Position numbers and translations under genes: made by a program. Below are positions 8,012-16,440 of a DNA stretch of 64,000 nucleotides, one piece after another (position 1 is the first letter of the stretch; each line of letters begins with the position of its first letter). This DNA is from AB-137-C09 sp964458185 (GTDB lineage: Bacteria; Pseudomonadota; Zetaproteobacteria; Mariprofundales; Mariprofundaceae), in assembly GCA_964458185.1 (NCBI GenBank), contig CAYWFG010000009.1:1-64000 (forward strand). Direction: 5' to 3'. The notes beneath the pieces were generated by a model, which made no database searches, had not been told where the DNA came from, and was given only the letters and a program-made list of their open reading frames with translations.

Positions 8012-8192
8012 ATCAACCATTACTTGCCCTTTTTGTGGGCATCAGCAACAAGATACCATGCCAACAGATGCTTGCTGGTGGTTTTATGTATGCCCATCAT
8101 GCCATAAAAAACTCACCCCCAATACGGGAGACTGCTGTGTTTTTTGCTCTTTTGGTAATGTTCCTTGCCCCCCGATGCAACAAAAAAAGTAA
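8001..8192 (+). CDS. GDCC-motif zinc-ribbon-like small protein
   Basis: The 63-residue protein starts at ATG 8001, 11 bp inside the preceding gene. It contains three Cys clusters: CPFC near the start, CPSCH in the middle, and GDCCVFCSFGNVPCPP near the end, giving ten cysteines in all. The first two CxxC pairs look like a zinc ribbon. The GDCC-x2-CS-x5-CPP motif is, to my knowledge, recurrent in short proteins encoded beside mer genes, but I know of no characterised function. A soluble cytoplasmic thiol protein for metal buffering is a reasonable guess. Confidence 0.75.
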   Translation: MITESTITCPFCGHQQQDTMPTDACWWFYVCPSCHKKLTPNTGDCCVFCSFGNVPCPPMQQKK

Positions 8193-8197
8193 GTTGT

Positions 8198-9094
8198 ATG
8201 ATATTTTTCTTGCTGCTATTTGGACTTTTCCTTGTTGCTTGTGCTAACACAGCCAGTGCAGGGCCTATTGGCTTTAACAGTGCTTTGCCGCTATCTGAAG
8301 GGGTGGGCATCGTGCGTAGCCAGCTTATGCTGGTGCGCAAAACAGGTGATCCAACCAGCATGAGCAGAACGGCAACAGCAACGATCATACCACTGGTGTT
8401 GGCTTATGGTGTAAGCCCTAAATTAGCCGTCTTTGGCGTATTGCCCTACGTTAAAAAACGCTTGGTAATGAATGTTAGCACGGCTCGCATCAACCGCCAA
8501 GCCACAGGCATGGGGGATGCCAAGTTTTTTGCACGTTACACCCTCTACCAATCAGATCATTGGGGCGACACCTTGCGTATTGCACCTTTTATCGGATTAA
8601 AAGTGCCAACAGGGCAATACCAACAATCCGATGCCTTTGGGCTGATTGCTAGACCCTTGCAAGTTGGTTCTGGTTCATGGGATCCTTTTGCGGGAATTAC
8701 CATAACCCGACAAACATTGGCATGGGAGTTTGATAGTGCAATAAGTTACCGCTACAACAGGCAAGCATCAGGGTTTAGCTTTGGTGATGAGGCAAGACTG
8801 GATGCTTCTTTGCAATACCGCATCATGCCTCGCAGCTTGGCAAACGCTGGTGTCCCTGCTTTTGTTTATGGGGTACTAGAATCAGGAATCCTATGGAACG
8901 GAAAAAATAATACCGCTGGGGCAAACGATCATAACAGTGGTGGTATAACATGGAGGATTGCCCCTGGAGTGCAATACGTCAGCCGTCGTTTTGTGCTAGA
9001 AACACTGCTTCAAATCCCCACCGTACAACGACTCAACGGCACGGCCCTCAGCACAGACTGGCTTTGGACAGCTGGCGTTCGATGGAATTTTTAA
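8198..9094 (+). CDS. outer-membrane channel of MetA/phenol-pathway transporter type
   Basis: I place the start at ATG 8198, just after the stop of the preceding gene, rather than the in-frame ATG 8165 inside it. The 298-residue product has a hydrophobic signal peptide (with a possible LVAC lipobox) and then alternating beta-strand sequence. Landmarks are GPIGFNSALPLSEGVGIVRSQ, LAYGVSPKLAVFGVLPYV, FIGLKVPTGQY and a terminal strand ending in WNF. This fits the transporter family named after the MetA pathway of phenol degradation (PF13557). In the operon it would give metal access through the outer membrane. Confidence 0.7.
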   Translation: MIFFLLLFGLFLVACANTASAGPIGFNSALPLSEGVGIVRSQLMLVRKTGDPTSMSRTATATIIPLVLAYGVSPKLAVFGVLPYVKKRLVMNVSTARINRQATGMGDAKFFARYTLYQSDHWGDTLRIAPFIGLKVPTGQYQQSDAFGLIARPLQVGSGSWDPFAGITITRQTLAWEFDSAISYRYNRQASGFSFGDEARLDASLQYRIMPRSLANAGVPAFVYGVLESGILWNGKNNTAGANDHNSGGITWRIAPGVQYVSRRFVLETLLQIPTVQRLNGTALSTDWLWTAGVRWNF

Positions 9095-9103
9095 GGAGCG
9101 TAT

Positions 9104-9409
9104 ATGTTGATATTTAAATACTTACTGGTTGTTTTACTTCTGGTGATGCCAGCAACAACCGTGTTGGCTGGTGATCATCCCCCATTGCCAACTGCTGCTA
9201 TTCAGGTCGATGGTTTATCTTGCCCTCTTTGTGTTTATGGGCTGGAGAAAAACTTAAAACAACTCAAAGGCGTTAAAACAGTTGATACCAACCTAAAAAC
9301 AGGCAAAGCCATCGTTACATTCACAGGAGATATAGTCGTAGATGATCCAACTTTGCGGCAGGCTGTAAAAAAAGCGGGGTTTACAGCGGGTGATATTACT
9401 CGCCCGTGA
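9104..9409 (+). CDS. periplasmic heavy-metal-associated (HMA) protein, MerP-like
   Basis: This 101-residue protein has a signal peptide ending at VLAG and a single HMA ferredoxin-fold domain, with metal site GLSCPLCVYGLEKNLKQL in place of the MerP consensus GMTCxxCP. The rest of the fold is present (GVKTVDTNLKTGKAIVTF, LRQAVKKAGF). AAGGAG precedes the ATG. It occupies the place of MerP, the periplasmic Hg(II) scavenger that feeds MerT, but its Cys-Pro-x-Cys site differs. It is the last gene of the operon; 126 bp separate it from hemB. Confidence 0.82.
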   Translation: MLIFKYLLVVLLLVMPATTVLAGDHPPLPTAAIQVDGLSCPLCVYGLEKNLKQLKGVKTVDTNLKTGKAIVTFTGDIVVDDPTLRQAVKKAGFTAGDITRP

Positions 9410-9535
9410 TCATTAGGGGGATGCCCTACAGTTGATGATCGAAGCGTCGAAAGACGAGAACTAATTTTATTTATCGACGATTTCATCAATTCGATTAGCA
9501 TACGCCCTATTGTATCACTGCTGGAGGAAACATTC

Positions 9536-10519
9536 ATGCCATTACCTAGCCTCACTATTCGCCCGCGCCGTTTGCGGCGTAGCCCTGCTATTCGTCGAAT
9601 GGTGCAAGAAAATGCTTTATCGGTGAATGATTTGATTTACCCCTTGTTTGTTGATGAAGGCATTGATGAGGCGATTCCTGTTAAAAGCATGCCCGGTGTG
9701 TTTCGGATTCCCTTGGCGGATGTTGCCAAGTATGTACAGATGGTTGCCGAAGCGGGTATTTCAGCCGTTATTTTCTTTGGCATTCCCACCCATAAAGACA
9801 GTATCGGGAGTGAAGCATGGAACGATAAAGGCATCGTGCAACAAGCCATTCGTGCTGCTAAATCTGCCGTGCCTGAGATGTGTGTCATTGCTGATTCTTG
9901 TTTTTGTGAATATACCGATCATGGTCATTGTGGGGTGCTTGATGGCGAGCATGTTCACAACGACCAAACGCTCCATAATCTAAAAAAAGAAGTCATATCG
10001 TATGCCCGTGCTGGGGTAGATATTATTGCCCCTTCAGGCATGATGGATGGCATGATTGCAACCATCCGAAGCGCATTGGATGGCGATGGTTTTAGCGAAG
10101 TCGCCATCATGTCTTATGCTGTTAAATATGCGTCAGGGTATTTTGGCCCCTTTCGTGATGCTGCTGATTCTACGCCGACGTTTGGTGATCGGGCAAGTTA
10201 TCAAATGGCAACAGGGAACCGTGCAGAGGCAATTCGAGAAGCCCTGCTGGATGTTGAGGAAGGAGCAGACTTTTTAATGATCAAACCAGCCTTAGCTTAC
10301 ATGGATATTATTCGTGATATTCGAGAAGCATCGTTACTGCCACTTGCTGTGTACAATGTTTCGGGTGAATATGCGATGGTTAAAGCTGCCGCTGCCAATG
10401 GCTGGATTGATGAACAACGTGTCGTTATGGAAACATTGCTCGGCTTTAAACGCGCAGGTGCTAATTTAATTATCACCTACCATGCATTGGATGCTGCTCG
10501 TTGGTTAAAAAACTTATAA
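9536..10519 (+). CDS. hemB: porphobilinogen synthase (delta-aminolevulinic acid dehydratase)
   Basis: The 327-residue enzyme condenses two 5-aminolevulinate molecules to porphobilinogen in haem synthesis. The zinc-type active-site cysteines are present (DSCFCEYTDHGHCG, Cys122, 124 and 132). The two catalytic lysines are Lys197 (AVKYASGYFGPFRDA) and Lys250 (LMIKPALAY, the Schiff base). GGAGGA precedes ATG 9536. Length is standard. It is followed after 4 bp by hemX and hemY, giving a haem-related operon that starts with hemB rather than the more usual hemCD. Confidence 0.97.
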   Translation: MPLPSLTIRPRRLRRSPAIRRMVQENALSVNDLIYPLFVDEGIDEAIPVKSMPGVFRIPLADVAKYVQMVAEAGISAVIFFGIPTHKDSIGSEAWNDKGIVQQAIRAAKSAVPEMCVIADSCFCEYTDHGHCGVLDGEHVHNDQTLHNLKKEVISYARAGVDIIAPSGMMDGMIATIRSALDGDGFSEVAIMSYAVKYASGYFGPFRDAADSTPTFGDRASYQMATGNRAEAIREALLDVEEGADFLMIKPALAYMDIIRDIREASLLPLAVYNVSGEYAMVKAAAANGWIDEQRVVMETLLGFKRAGANLIITYHALDAARWLKNL

Positions 10520-10523
10520 TGCC

Positions 10524-11648
10524 ATGGAAAAAGAAAAGAAAACAACAACGAATGTGGATGATACTGCAAAAGAATCTGAACAAGAAGATGCTAGCCATGC
10601 TGTAATACCGAAGGTTAAAACTGCTGGCAAACGCATTCAATGGCTGACCCTATTAACGATTATCGTGGTTAGCATTGGCGGTAGTGCGTGGTTATTGTGG
10701 TTGCAACCTTTATTAGAAGAGCCTCCACAAGCTGCACTTACGCAACCATTGGCTTCAAAGACCAAGCCTGCGGTACAGACAGCATTAATCGCCATGCATG
10801 ATGATGCTCCCTTGCCAAACATACAACAAAGCAATATCAGCATTGAAACACCCCCGCCAAAAGAAGAACTCGTTGTTCAAAAAAACAAAGTAATTATAGC
10901 TGATAATAATGCTACAGTATTAACTGACAGTCCTGAACCAATAATGGCTAAAGCTGCCAAAGAAGATGTTACAGTAACCTACAAGGTCAAGCTTGCTAAA
11001 GCCCCTCCAGTCATCATTAATCATGACAGTACAGAAAAATTGCATCAAGAACTAACACAACTGCATGCCGATATTACAACGCTACGCACAGCAATTACGG
11101 CACTGCATCAACAACAAACCGTGCAACAACGGAAACAATTAAGCAACGATCTTAACCAATTATTATCATCCTATCTTACCTTCTCGCAGCAAGTGATGCT
11201 ATGGCGAAATATCGGCAATCAATCGCAATTATCTACGGTACAACAACAGCAAGCACTTGCCATGATGACATTAGCCCAACAAAATACAGTCATTGCGAGC
11301 CAATGGCAAAACAAGCTACAAAAGATGTTGGCTGCCCTGCATACCACAACACCGATCAACATTATTCCCCATGATTATTGGTGGCAAAAATGGATTCGTG
11401 AGCATGTGTCTCTGCATCGCCAAACAAGCGACAACAATCAACAAAACGAACGTATCACCCATGCCGCTAAGAGTATCATCACACGTTTATCACAAGCACA
11501 ATGGCCAGATGCTGCCTCATGGCAGAATCTCCGCCAATACATAACAAACCAGCAGATGGCATCATCGCTAGCCCATGATATGGCTATTGTTGAAAAAAAC
11601 ACAACGACCATGCACCAGCTTGCCAAGCAATGGAGAAACCAATCATGA
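10524..11648 (+). CDS. hemX: HemX-like membrane-anchored protein
   Basis: This 374-residue protein has a Lys/Glu-rich cytoplasmic N-terminus, one transmembrane helix at about residues 39-60 (LLTIIVVSIGGSAWLLWL), a Pro- and Thr-rich linker, then a long Gln-rich coiled coil from about residue 170. This is the plan of HemX, encoded with HemY beside haem genes in gamma- and betaproteobacteria. HemX was once called a uroporphyrinogen methyltransferase, but no methyltransferase domain is visible. It probably helps organise haem synthesis at the membrane. Assignment rests on architecture and on the following hemY. Confidence 0.78.
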   Translation: MEKEKKTTTNVDDTAKESEQEDASHAVIPKVKTAGKRIQWLTLLTIIVVSIGGSAWLLWLQPLLEEPPQAALTQPLASKTKPAVQTALIAMHDDAPLPNIQQSNISIETPPPKEELVVQKNKVIIADNNATVLTDSPEPIMAKAAKEDVTVTYKVKLAKAPPVIINHDSTEKLHQELTQLHADITTLRTAITALHQQQTVQQRKQLSNDLNQLLSSYLTFSQQVMLWRNIGNQSQLSTVQQQQALAMMTLAQQNTVIASQWQNKLQKMLAALHTTTPINIIPHDYWWQKWIREHVSLHRQTSDNNQQNERITHAAKSIITRLSQAQWPDAASWQNLRQYITNQQMASSLAHDMAIVEKNTTTMHQLAKQWRNQS

Positions 11649-12820
11649 TGACACGATTGAAAAGAACAATCATGTTTATCAGCACGTTGTTGTTGGTGGT
11701 TGCCATGGTGTTGCTGCCTGATGTCGCGGCACAATTATTGCGCATTGAGGCATTGGGTTGGCAGCTTGATATTAAACAGGGCTTTTTTGTTTTACTGCTG
11801 CTAACACTTTTATGGCTGATTTATTTCCTTCATGTATTGTTTCAAAGCATCCTTGCAGGATCAGGAAGGCTTCGCGGAGGACTGCGCTCTGGCAAGCTGG
11901 GGCGGCAAGAACGACAATTGCGCGATGGAATCATCAAATGGGTGGATGCCCAAGGGGACTTGGGAAAAAATGCAATTAAAAAGTCGGGGGCGACTGTACC
12001 TGATTGGTTAATAGATGCCTTTTTACGTGCCAACGAACCAATAAACACCCTGCCACTGCCTCAACATGATCCACAACATGCATTATCAAACGCTATTATT
12101 GCTCGCATTGCAACAAACGACTGCCACCGCGAAGCTATTGATACTGAAGTGCAAAAGTTGCATCTGGAGGCATGGTTGCAAAGCAGCCCCGACTCTATAT
12201 TGGCAATGTTTCGCTTGGCAAAACTGATGGTGCAAAACAACGATTGGCAACAAGCGCAACCCCTGCTTGAAAAGCTAGAAAAAAAGAGCATTGTAGTTGA
12301 TGAAGTACTAGCCAATAGCGGAGAGTCTGGTGATCTGCACACCTTGCTAGCCTCGGTGTGGCTAGCTATTGCCAAAGAGGATGCAAGCCAACGAAAAGCA
12401 TTGTTGCGTAAGGTTCGACGCTTGGTTCCTGCTGATGGTGCAAGTATGTTGCATGCTGGGCAATTAATGCAGGCGCAAGAGGGTAGCAAAGCGGTAAAAA
12501 AACTATGGCTTGATTTTTTACAGCAACACGATGATGAAGCCATTGCTGATGCATGTTTCCCATTACTTTCGGATGAACCGCTAGCGCGCTTTCGTGAAAT
12601 AGAACATATTCGCAGCACGCCATCATTTCAATGGTTAAAAGCGCGACTGGCACATGCCTGTCAACTCAATGGATTGGCAGAAGAGTTGTTGGATCGCGTT
12701 ATACTTGAATATCCACGCACAACCTTTTTAAAAACCCGTGCGGCATGGCAATATGAAAAGCAGCAATGGGATGCCGCTTATGCGACCTTGCAACGTGCTT
12801 TGGATGCTAAGTCAAATTGA
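11645..12820 (+). CDS. hemY: HemY-like TPR membrane protein
   Basis: I start it at ATG 11645, which overlaps the hemX stop in ATGA; an in-frame ATG at 11630 is less likely. The 391-residue product has two N-terminal transmembrane helices (TIMFISTLLLVVAMVLL and FFVLLLLTLLWLIYFLHVL), a basic GRLRGGLRSGKLGRQ segment, then TPR-like helical repeats, for example in AMFRLAKLMVQNNDWQQAQ and WDAAYATLQRALDAK. That is the HemY_N plus TPR layout. Unlike the unrelated protoporphyrinogen oxidase called HemY in Bacillus, this family has no catalytic domain. Confidence 0.82.
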   Translation: MMTRLKRTIMFISTLLLVVAMVLLPDVAAQLLRIEALGWQLDIKQGFFVLLLLTLLWLIYFLHVLFQSILAGSGRLRGGLRSGKLGRQERQLRDGIIKWVDAQGDLGKNAIKKSGATVPDWLIDAFLRANEPINTLPLPQHDPQHALSNAIIARIATNDCHREAIDTEVQKLHLEAWLQSSPDSILAMFRLAKLMVQNNDWQQAQPLLEKLEKKSIVVDEVLANSGESGDLHTLLASVWLAIAKEDASQRKALLRKVRRLVPADGASMLHAGQLMQAQEGSKAVKKLWLDFLQQHDDEAIADACFPLLSDEPLARFREIEHIRSTPSFQWLKARLAHACQLNGLAEELLDRVILEYPRTTFLKTRAAWQYEKQQWDAAYATLQRALDAKSN

Positions 12821-13491
12821 AAGAAGCAACACCCATCAACAGTCCACAAGCATCATTGCCGCATCAAGTGGTTGTTATTGAAGATGACCCTCATACCTGT
12901 GCTTATCTTGCCGAAGCCATTGATGCCATGCCTGAGTTGCACATTATTGGAACCGCAAAAAACTGTGCTGATGGCTCAATTTTATTGCGCAAAGAACCTG
13001 ATATTGCACTGATTGATTTAGGGCTTCCTGATGGTAGTGGCTTGGACATTATCCGTGCAGGGGTTAATCAAAAATTAAAAACGCAATTTGTGGTAATTAC
13101 CGTTTTTGGTGATGAAGGTCATGTGATTCCTGCTTTAGAAGCAGGGGCATCTGGTTATTTACTGAAAGACTCAGCAATGCCTGATATTGCAGCACTTATT
13201 TCTCAAGTATTAAATGGCGGTGCGCCGATATCACCCATTATTGCCCGCAAGTTACTGTTGCGATTTCGTATAAAAAACGATACCGAACCAAGCATACAAT
13301 TAACCAAGCGTGAATTTGAAATTCTTAACCTAATGGCAAAAGGCTACAATCCTCAAGAGACAGCAGGTTACTTGCATATCTCATACCACACGGTGGTCAG
13401 CCATGTTCGCCATATTTATAGAAAATTAGAAGTATCGTCTCGTGCTGAAGCGGTATTTGAAGCCACGCGCATGGGTTTAATTAACCTTTGA
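12817..13491 (+). CDS. NarL/LuxR-family response regulator
   Basis: The start appears to be TTG 12817, overlapping the hemY stop in TTGA. The 224-residue protein has a receiver domain with acidic pair (VIEDDPH), phosphoacceptor Asp in IALIDLGLPDGSG and Lys in GYLLKDS. A LuxR helix-turn-helix follows (LTKREFEILNLMAKGYNPQETAG...SYHTVVSHVRHIYRKL). It is a DNA-binding response regulator. No histidine kinase is adjacent; the nearest kinase in the window is at 29585. Translational coupling to hemY is unusual but clear. Confidence 0.9.
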   Translation: MKEATPINSPQASLPHQVVVIEDDPHTCAYLAEAIDAMPELHIIGTAKNCADGSILLRKEPDIALIDLGLPDGSGLDIIRAGVNQKLKTQFVVITVFGDEGHVIPALEAGASGYLLKDSAMPDIAALISQVLNGGAPISPIIARKLLLRFRIKNDTEPSIQLTKREFEILNLMAKGYNPQETAGYLHISYHTVVSHVRHIYRKLEVSSRAEAVFEATRMGLINL

Positions 13492-13508
13492 ATTAATACA
13501 ACTGCGTC

Positions 13509-13721
13509 TTAATAGTGCGGTGGTGGTGATTCTTCTGCATGATGACGAATCGCAGGGGCTTGGGCATCCGCGAGTAATAAGCGAAGGCGTGTTAATTCTT
13601 CTGCTTGTTGATCTAATTGTTGCTGATGGGCAATGATGACCTCATTGAGTTGGCTGATTAGATGATCTTGGTAGCTGAACTTGGTTTCTAGTTCATCAAG
13701 GCGTTGATTGGTGTTACTCAT
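13509..13721 (-). CDS. slyX: SlyX family protein
   Basis: The 70-residue protein starts at ATG 13721, overlapping the rdgB end by 8 bp. It is a single coiled coil (LDELETKFSYQDHLISQLNE), and it ends with PPPHY, the diagnostic SlyX tail. Function is unknown. It is probably translated from the rdgB-rph message. It converges on the response regulator gene with only 17 bp between the stops and no obvious terminator. Confidence 0.88.
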   Translation of the reverse strand: MSNTNQRLDELETKFSYQDHLISQLNEVIIAHQQQLDQQAEELTRLRLLLADAQAPAIRHHAEESPPPHY

Positions 13722-14307
13722 GGTTGAAATAATCTTGAAGCTGGGTATGCATGCTGCGTAAAGCACGCCCACGATGAGAAACCGATGCTTTTTCAGCGGC
13801 ACTGGCAGCAGCAAAACTTTTATTCAGATCAGCACTGAAAAATAAGGGGTCATAACCAAAACCTTGGTGGCCATCGAATGCGTCAAGAATGCATCCGTCA
13901 CTGCGTCCTTCGGCGTGTATCGGCTGATTATCACTGGGTATCACCAAACAAAGATGACACATAAAGTAAGCAGTGCGATCACGTTGATTTGCCATCAATT
14001 TAAGCAGATGGCGATTGTTTGCAGCATCATCACAAGCTTCACCTGCAAAACGTGCAGAGTAAATACCTGGTGCGCCATTCAGTGCATTGACGCATAAGCC
14101 TGAATCATCCGCCAATGTCGCGCAGTTATTGGCTTTGGCAAAGGCTGCGGCTTTTTTGTACGCATTGGTAGCAAAGGTGTTGCCATCTTCAATCACATCA
14201 ACGTGAACAGTCTCTGATACTGGCACAATATTTAGTTTAGACTTAGTAAAAATAGTAGCGATTTCTTGCCGCTTTTTAGCATTGTTGGTGGCAATAACGA
14301 GCTGCAT
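13714..14307 (-). CDS. rdgB: XTP/dITP diphosphatase (RdgB/HAM1)
   Basis: This 197-residue enzyme hydrolyses non-canonical purine triphosphates (dITP, XTP) and so keeps them out of DNA. Family motifs are visible: IATNNAKKRQEI at the N-terminus, the catalytic ATLADDSGLCVNALNGAPGIYSAR (written here in two parts, LADDSGLCV and APGIYSAR), and GFGYDPLFF. Length is normal. It overlaps rph by one base (TAATG) and slyX by 8 bp, indicating one transcript. Confidence 0.95.
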   Translation of the reverse strand: MQLVIATNNAKKRQEIATIFTKSKLNIVPVSETVHVDVIEDGNTFATNAYKKAAAFAKANNCATLADDSGLCVNALNGAPGIYSARFAGEACDDAANNRHLLKLMANQRDRTAYFMCHLCLVIPSDNQPIHAEGRSDGCILDAFDGHQGFGYDPLFFSADLNKSFAAASAAEKASVSHRGRALRSMHTQLQDYFNHE

Positions 14308-15035
14308 TAGCCGACTGCCACGCCATGTTCTATGGCGGTATTTTGCAATGCAACCAAGCGTTGAATACCTTGGTCTGCCAATACTTTAAGGGCCATGAAA
14401 TCATCCCAAGCTACGGGTTTATCTTCTGCGGTTGCTTGCACTTCAATCACGCCGCCATCGCCCGTCATGACAAAATTAGCATCCATGCCAGCCTTGGAGT
14501 CTTCAGAATACTGCAAATCAAGTAAGGTGTGACCTGCGACAACACCGCAGCTAATCGCCGCTATTTGACCATGCATAGGGTCAGATTCAATCATGTTTTC
14601 TGCCAGCATGCGGTTGATGGCTAAACGTAAGGCGATCCAGCTTGCAGTGATGGCTGCGGTTCGTGTGCCGCCATCGGCTTGCAATACATCGCAATCGACG
14701 GTGATGGTGTGCTTCCCTAGTTGATCAAGGTGAACAACAGCGCGTAAGGAGCGACCAATGAGGCGTTGAATTTCAATGGTACGCCCTGTTTGCTTGCCAC
14801 GGCTGGCTTCACGTCCACCACGGGTATGGGTAGCGCGGGGTAACATGCCGTATTCTGCGGTAATCCACCCTTGCTGGGTATTGCGCAAAAAAGGCGGTTG
14901 TTTTTCTTCGACACTTGCCATGCACAAAACTTGGGTGTGACCAAAGCTTATTTGCACCGATCCTTCTGCATAGCGGTTTACGCCTGTTTCAATACGAACA
15001 GGGCGAAGTTCATTGGTTTTACGGTCATTTCTCAT
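14307..15035 (-). CDS. rph: ribonuclease PH
   Basis: The 242-residue phosphorolytic exoribonuclease trims tRNA 3' ends. Characteristic segments are RPVRIETGVNRYAEGSVQIS, GWITAEYGMLPRATHTR, RTIEIQRLIGRSLRAV and VDCDVLQADGGTRTA. The full-length C-terminus is present, ending AIEHGVAVG, unlike the frameshifted copy in E. coli K-12. The rph-rdgB order is widely conserved in proteobacteria. Confidence 0.97.
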   Translation of the reverse strand: MRNDRKTNELRPVRIETGVNRYAEGSVQISFGHTQVLCMASVEEKQPPFLRNTQQGWITAEYGMLPRATHTRGGREASRGKQTGRTIEIQRLIGRSLRAVVHLDQLGKHTITVDCDVLQADGGTRTAAITASWIALRLAINRMLAENMIESDPMHGQIAAISCGVVAGHTLLDLQYSEDSKAGMDANFVMTGDGGVIEVQATAEDKPVAWDDFMALKVLADQGIQRLVALQNTAIEHGVAVG

Positions 15036-15061
15036 GGATTAAACTCTCTAAAAAATAAATA

Positions 15062-15718
15062 TTAAGACTGAAGGATAGCAATGATTTGATCCAAACCACC
15101 CGTATCAATGGCATAATTGGCAGCGGCTTTTACCGCTGGCTTAGCATGAAAAGCAACGCCAAGTGCTGCCGCATTCAGCATGGGCAAATCGTTTGCGCCA
15201 TCGCCAACAGCGACGGTTTGCTGCATGGGGATGCGATAAGCCAATGCCTGCGCAAGTAAACATTGGCGTTTACAGTCGGCATCAACAATGTTACCGATGA
15301 TTCGACCTGTTAGTTTCCCTTGAATAACTTCCAGTTGATTCGCCTGTGTGAAATCTAGCCCCAACCGTGCTTTTAAACGCGCTGTAAAAAAATCAAAGCC
15401 GCCTGAAACTAAGCCCACCTTCCAGCCAGCTTGATGCAATGCATTGATCAGTGTTTCAGCACCATCTGTTAATGCAATACGGTGTTGGTATACATCATCC
15501 AACACCGATTCATTCAGCCCTGCGAGTAATTGAACGCGCTGGGTTAATGAGGTAGAAAAATCTAATTCGCCACGCATGGCTGATTCTGTGATGCAACTTA
15601 TTTCTGTTTTAATTCCCATAAAATCAGCGATCTCATCAATACATTCGCATTGAATTAGCGTGGAATCCATATCCATAAAAAGAAGCCCTGGCTCGGCAAG
15701 GGTGGGAAATGATGGCAT
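15062..15718 (-). CDS. serB: phosphoserine phosphatase
   Basis: This 218-residue HAD-family enzyme removes phosphate from phosphoserine in the last step of serine synthesis. Motif I is FMDMDSTLIQCECIDEIA, motif II lies in KVGLVSGGFDFF and motif III in VAVGDGANDLPML. It lacks the N-terminal ACT-like extension of the longer SerB proteins. It stands upstream of rph, separated by 26 bp, and directly downstream of a cytochrome c gene. Confidence 0.95.
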   Translation of the reverse strand: MPSFPTLAEPGLLFMDMDSTLIQCECIDEIADFMGIKTEISCITESAMRGELDFSTSLTQRVQLLAGLNESVLDDVYQHRIALTDGAETLINALHQAGWKVGLVSGGFDFFTARLKARLGLDFTQANQLEVIQGKLTGRIIGNIVDADCKRQCLLAQALAYRIPMQQTVAVGDGANDLPMLNAAALGVAFHAKPAVKAAANYAIDTGGLDQIIAILQS

Positions 15719-15721
15719 GGT

Positions 15722-16066
15722 TTATAGCCCCTTCAGGTAAGCAATAACATCGGCGCGATCGACTGCTGCAATCGGTGGCGTATGCATTTTTGTGTTGGGT
15801 TTAATGGCGCGAGGGTTAGTGATCCATGCATCCAATTCTTTTTCTCCCCAGCGGGAAAAAGGTACGCCTGTGATGGTCGGCTTTCGTCCAAAAACACCTT
15901 GCAGGCTAGGGCCAATCAAGGGTGTTTTTCTGTTAAGGTGATGGCAGGTAGCACACCGCGCTTTGGCGACCAATGCACCGCGCACCGCATCATTGGCCCA
16001 TGTTGATGAAGGTATAAAACAAGCCAACGATAAACATGCCATCAAGCAGTAAAATGCCTTGTTCAT
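15722..16066 (-). CDS. small periplasmic class I cytochrome c
   Basis: The 114-residue precursor has a signal peptide ending at STWA and a single haem attachment site CATCHH near residue 40. GPSLQGVFGRK follows, as in cytochrome c2/c-555-like folds, and a candidate axial Met lies in NTKMHTPPI. The C-terminal helix DRADVIAYLKGL completes a minimal cytochrome c domain. Its start overlaps the upstream lipoprotein stop in ATGA. It is probably an electron carrier for the terminal oxidase whose assembly factor CcoG is encoded upstream. Confidence 0.88.
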   Translation of the reverse strand: MNKAFYCLMACLSLACFIPSSTWANDAVRGALVAKARCATCHHLNRKTPLIGPSLQGVFGRKPTITGVPFSRWGEKELDAWITNPRAIKPNTKMHTPPIAAVDRADVIAYLKGL

Positions 16067-16440
16067 GGTTGTGCCGCTGGCGTTAAGTTAAATACCAGTT
16101 CACCTTCTTCGTCGCCTCGTTTTAGGCGTACAAAAAGTTGATCGTGTGCAGGATCTTTGATGGGAACAGAGCGACGAAATACACCCAATGCACCATCAGG
16201 AATAGCTTGCCGCCAGCCACTGTGATTAGAATGGACGTGAATCAGTAAATCATTGATAAAGCCTCGTTGCTGACGATTGGCAATAATTAAAAATTCATTG
16301 TTGCCTGTTCGTGGAATGACAGGACGTGATTCGACCCGAATAGTGAGGTCTTGCCATGTTTGTGGTGGTGGTGACCATGCCGATTCATCGACACAGGAGG
16401 CAAGGACACCACAACATAGTAATAATAAAAGATAAGGCAT
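16063..16440 (-). CDS. lipoprotein, possibly FixH/YtkA-like
   Basis: Start at ATG 16440, overlapping the preceding stop as TAATG. The 125-residue product begins with a hydrophobic segment ending in the lipobox VLASC. The mature domain is a short beta sandwich with NEFLIIANRQQRGFINDLLI and LFVRLKRGDEEGELVFNL. The pattern is reminiscent of the FixH/YtkA-like domain found beside cytochrome oxidase assembly genes, but similarity is weak by eye. The setting between two cytochrome c genes suggests a periplasmic respiratory accessory protein. Confidence 0.6.
   Translation of the reverse strand: MPYLLLLLCCGVLASCVDESAWSPPPQTWQDLTIRVESRPVIPRTGNNEFLIIANRQQRGFINDLLIHVHSNHSGWRQAIPDGALGVFRRSVPIKDPAHDQLFVRLKRGDEEGELVFNLTPAAQP

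Noticed and set aside
8165..8197. Upstream extension of the outer-membrane channel gene
   Set aside because: It overlaps the GDCC protein and lies before the signal peptide; ATG 8198 gives a normal export signal.
9445..9456. Short hairpin CGTC-gaaa-GACG between the HMA gene and hemB
   Set aside because: Only four base pairs and no T-run; not enough to call a terminator.
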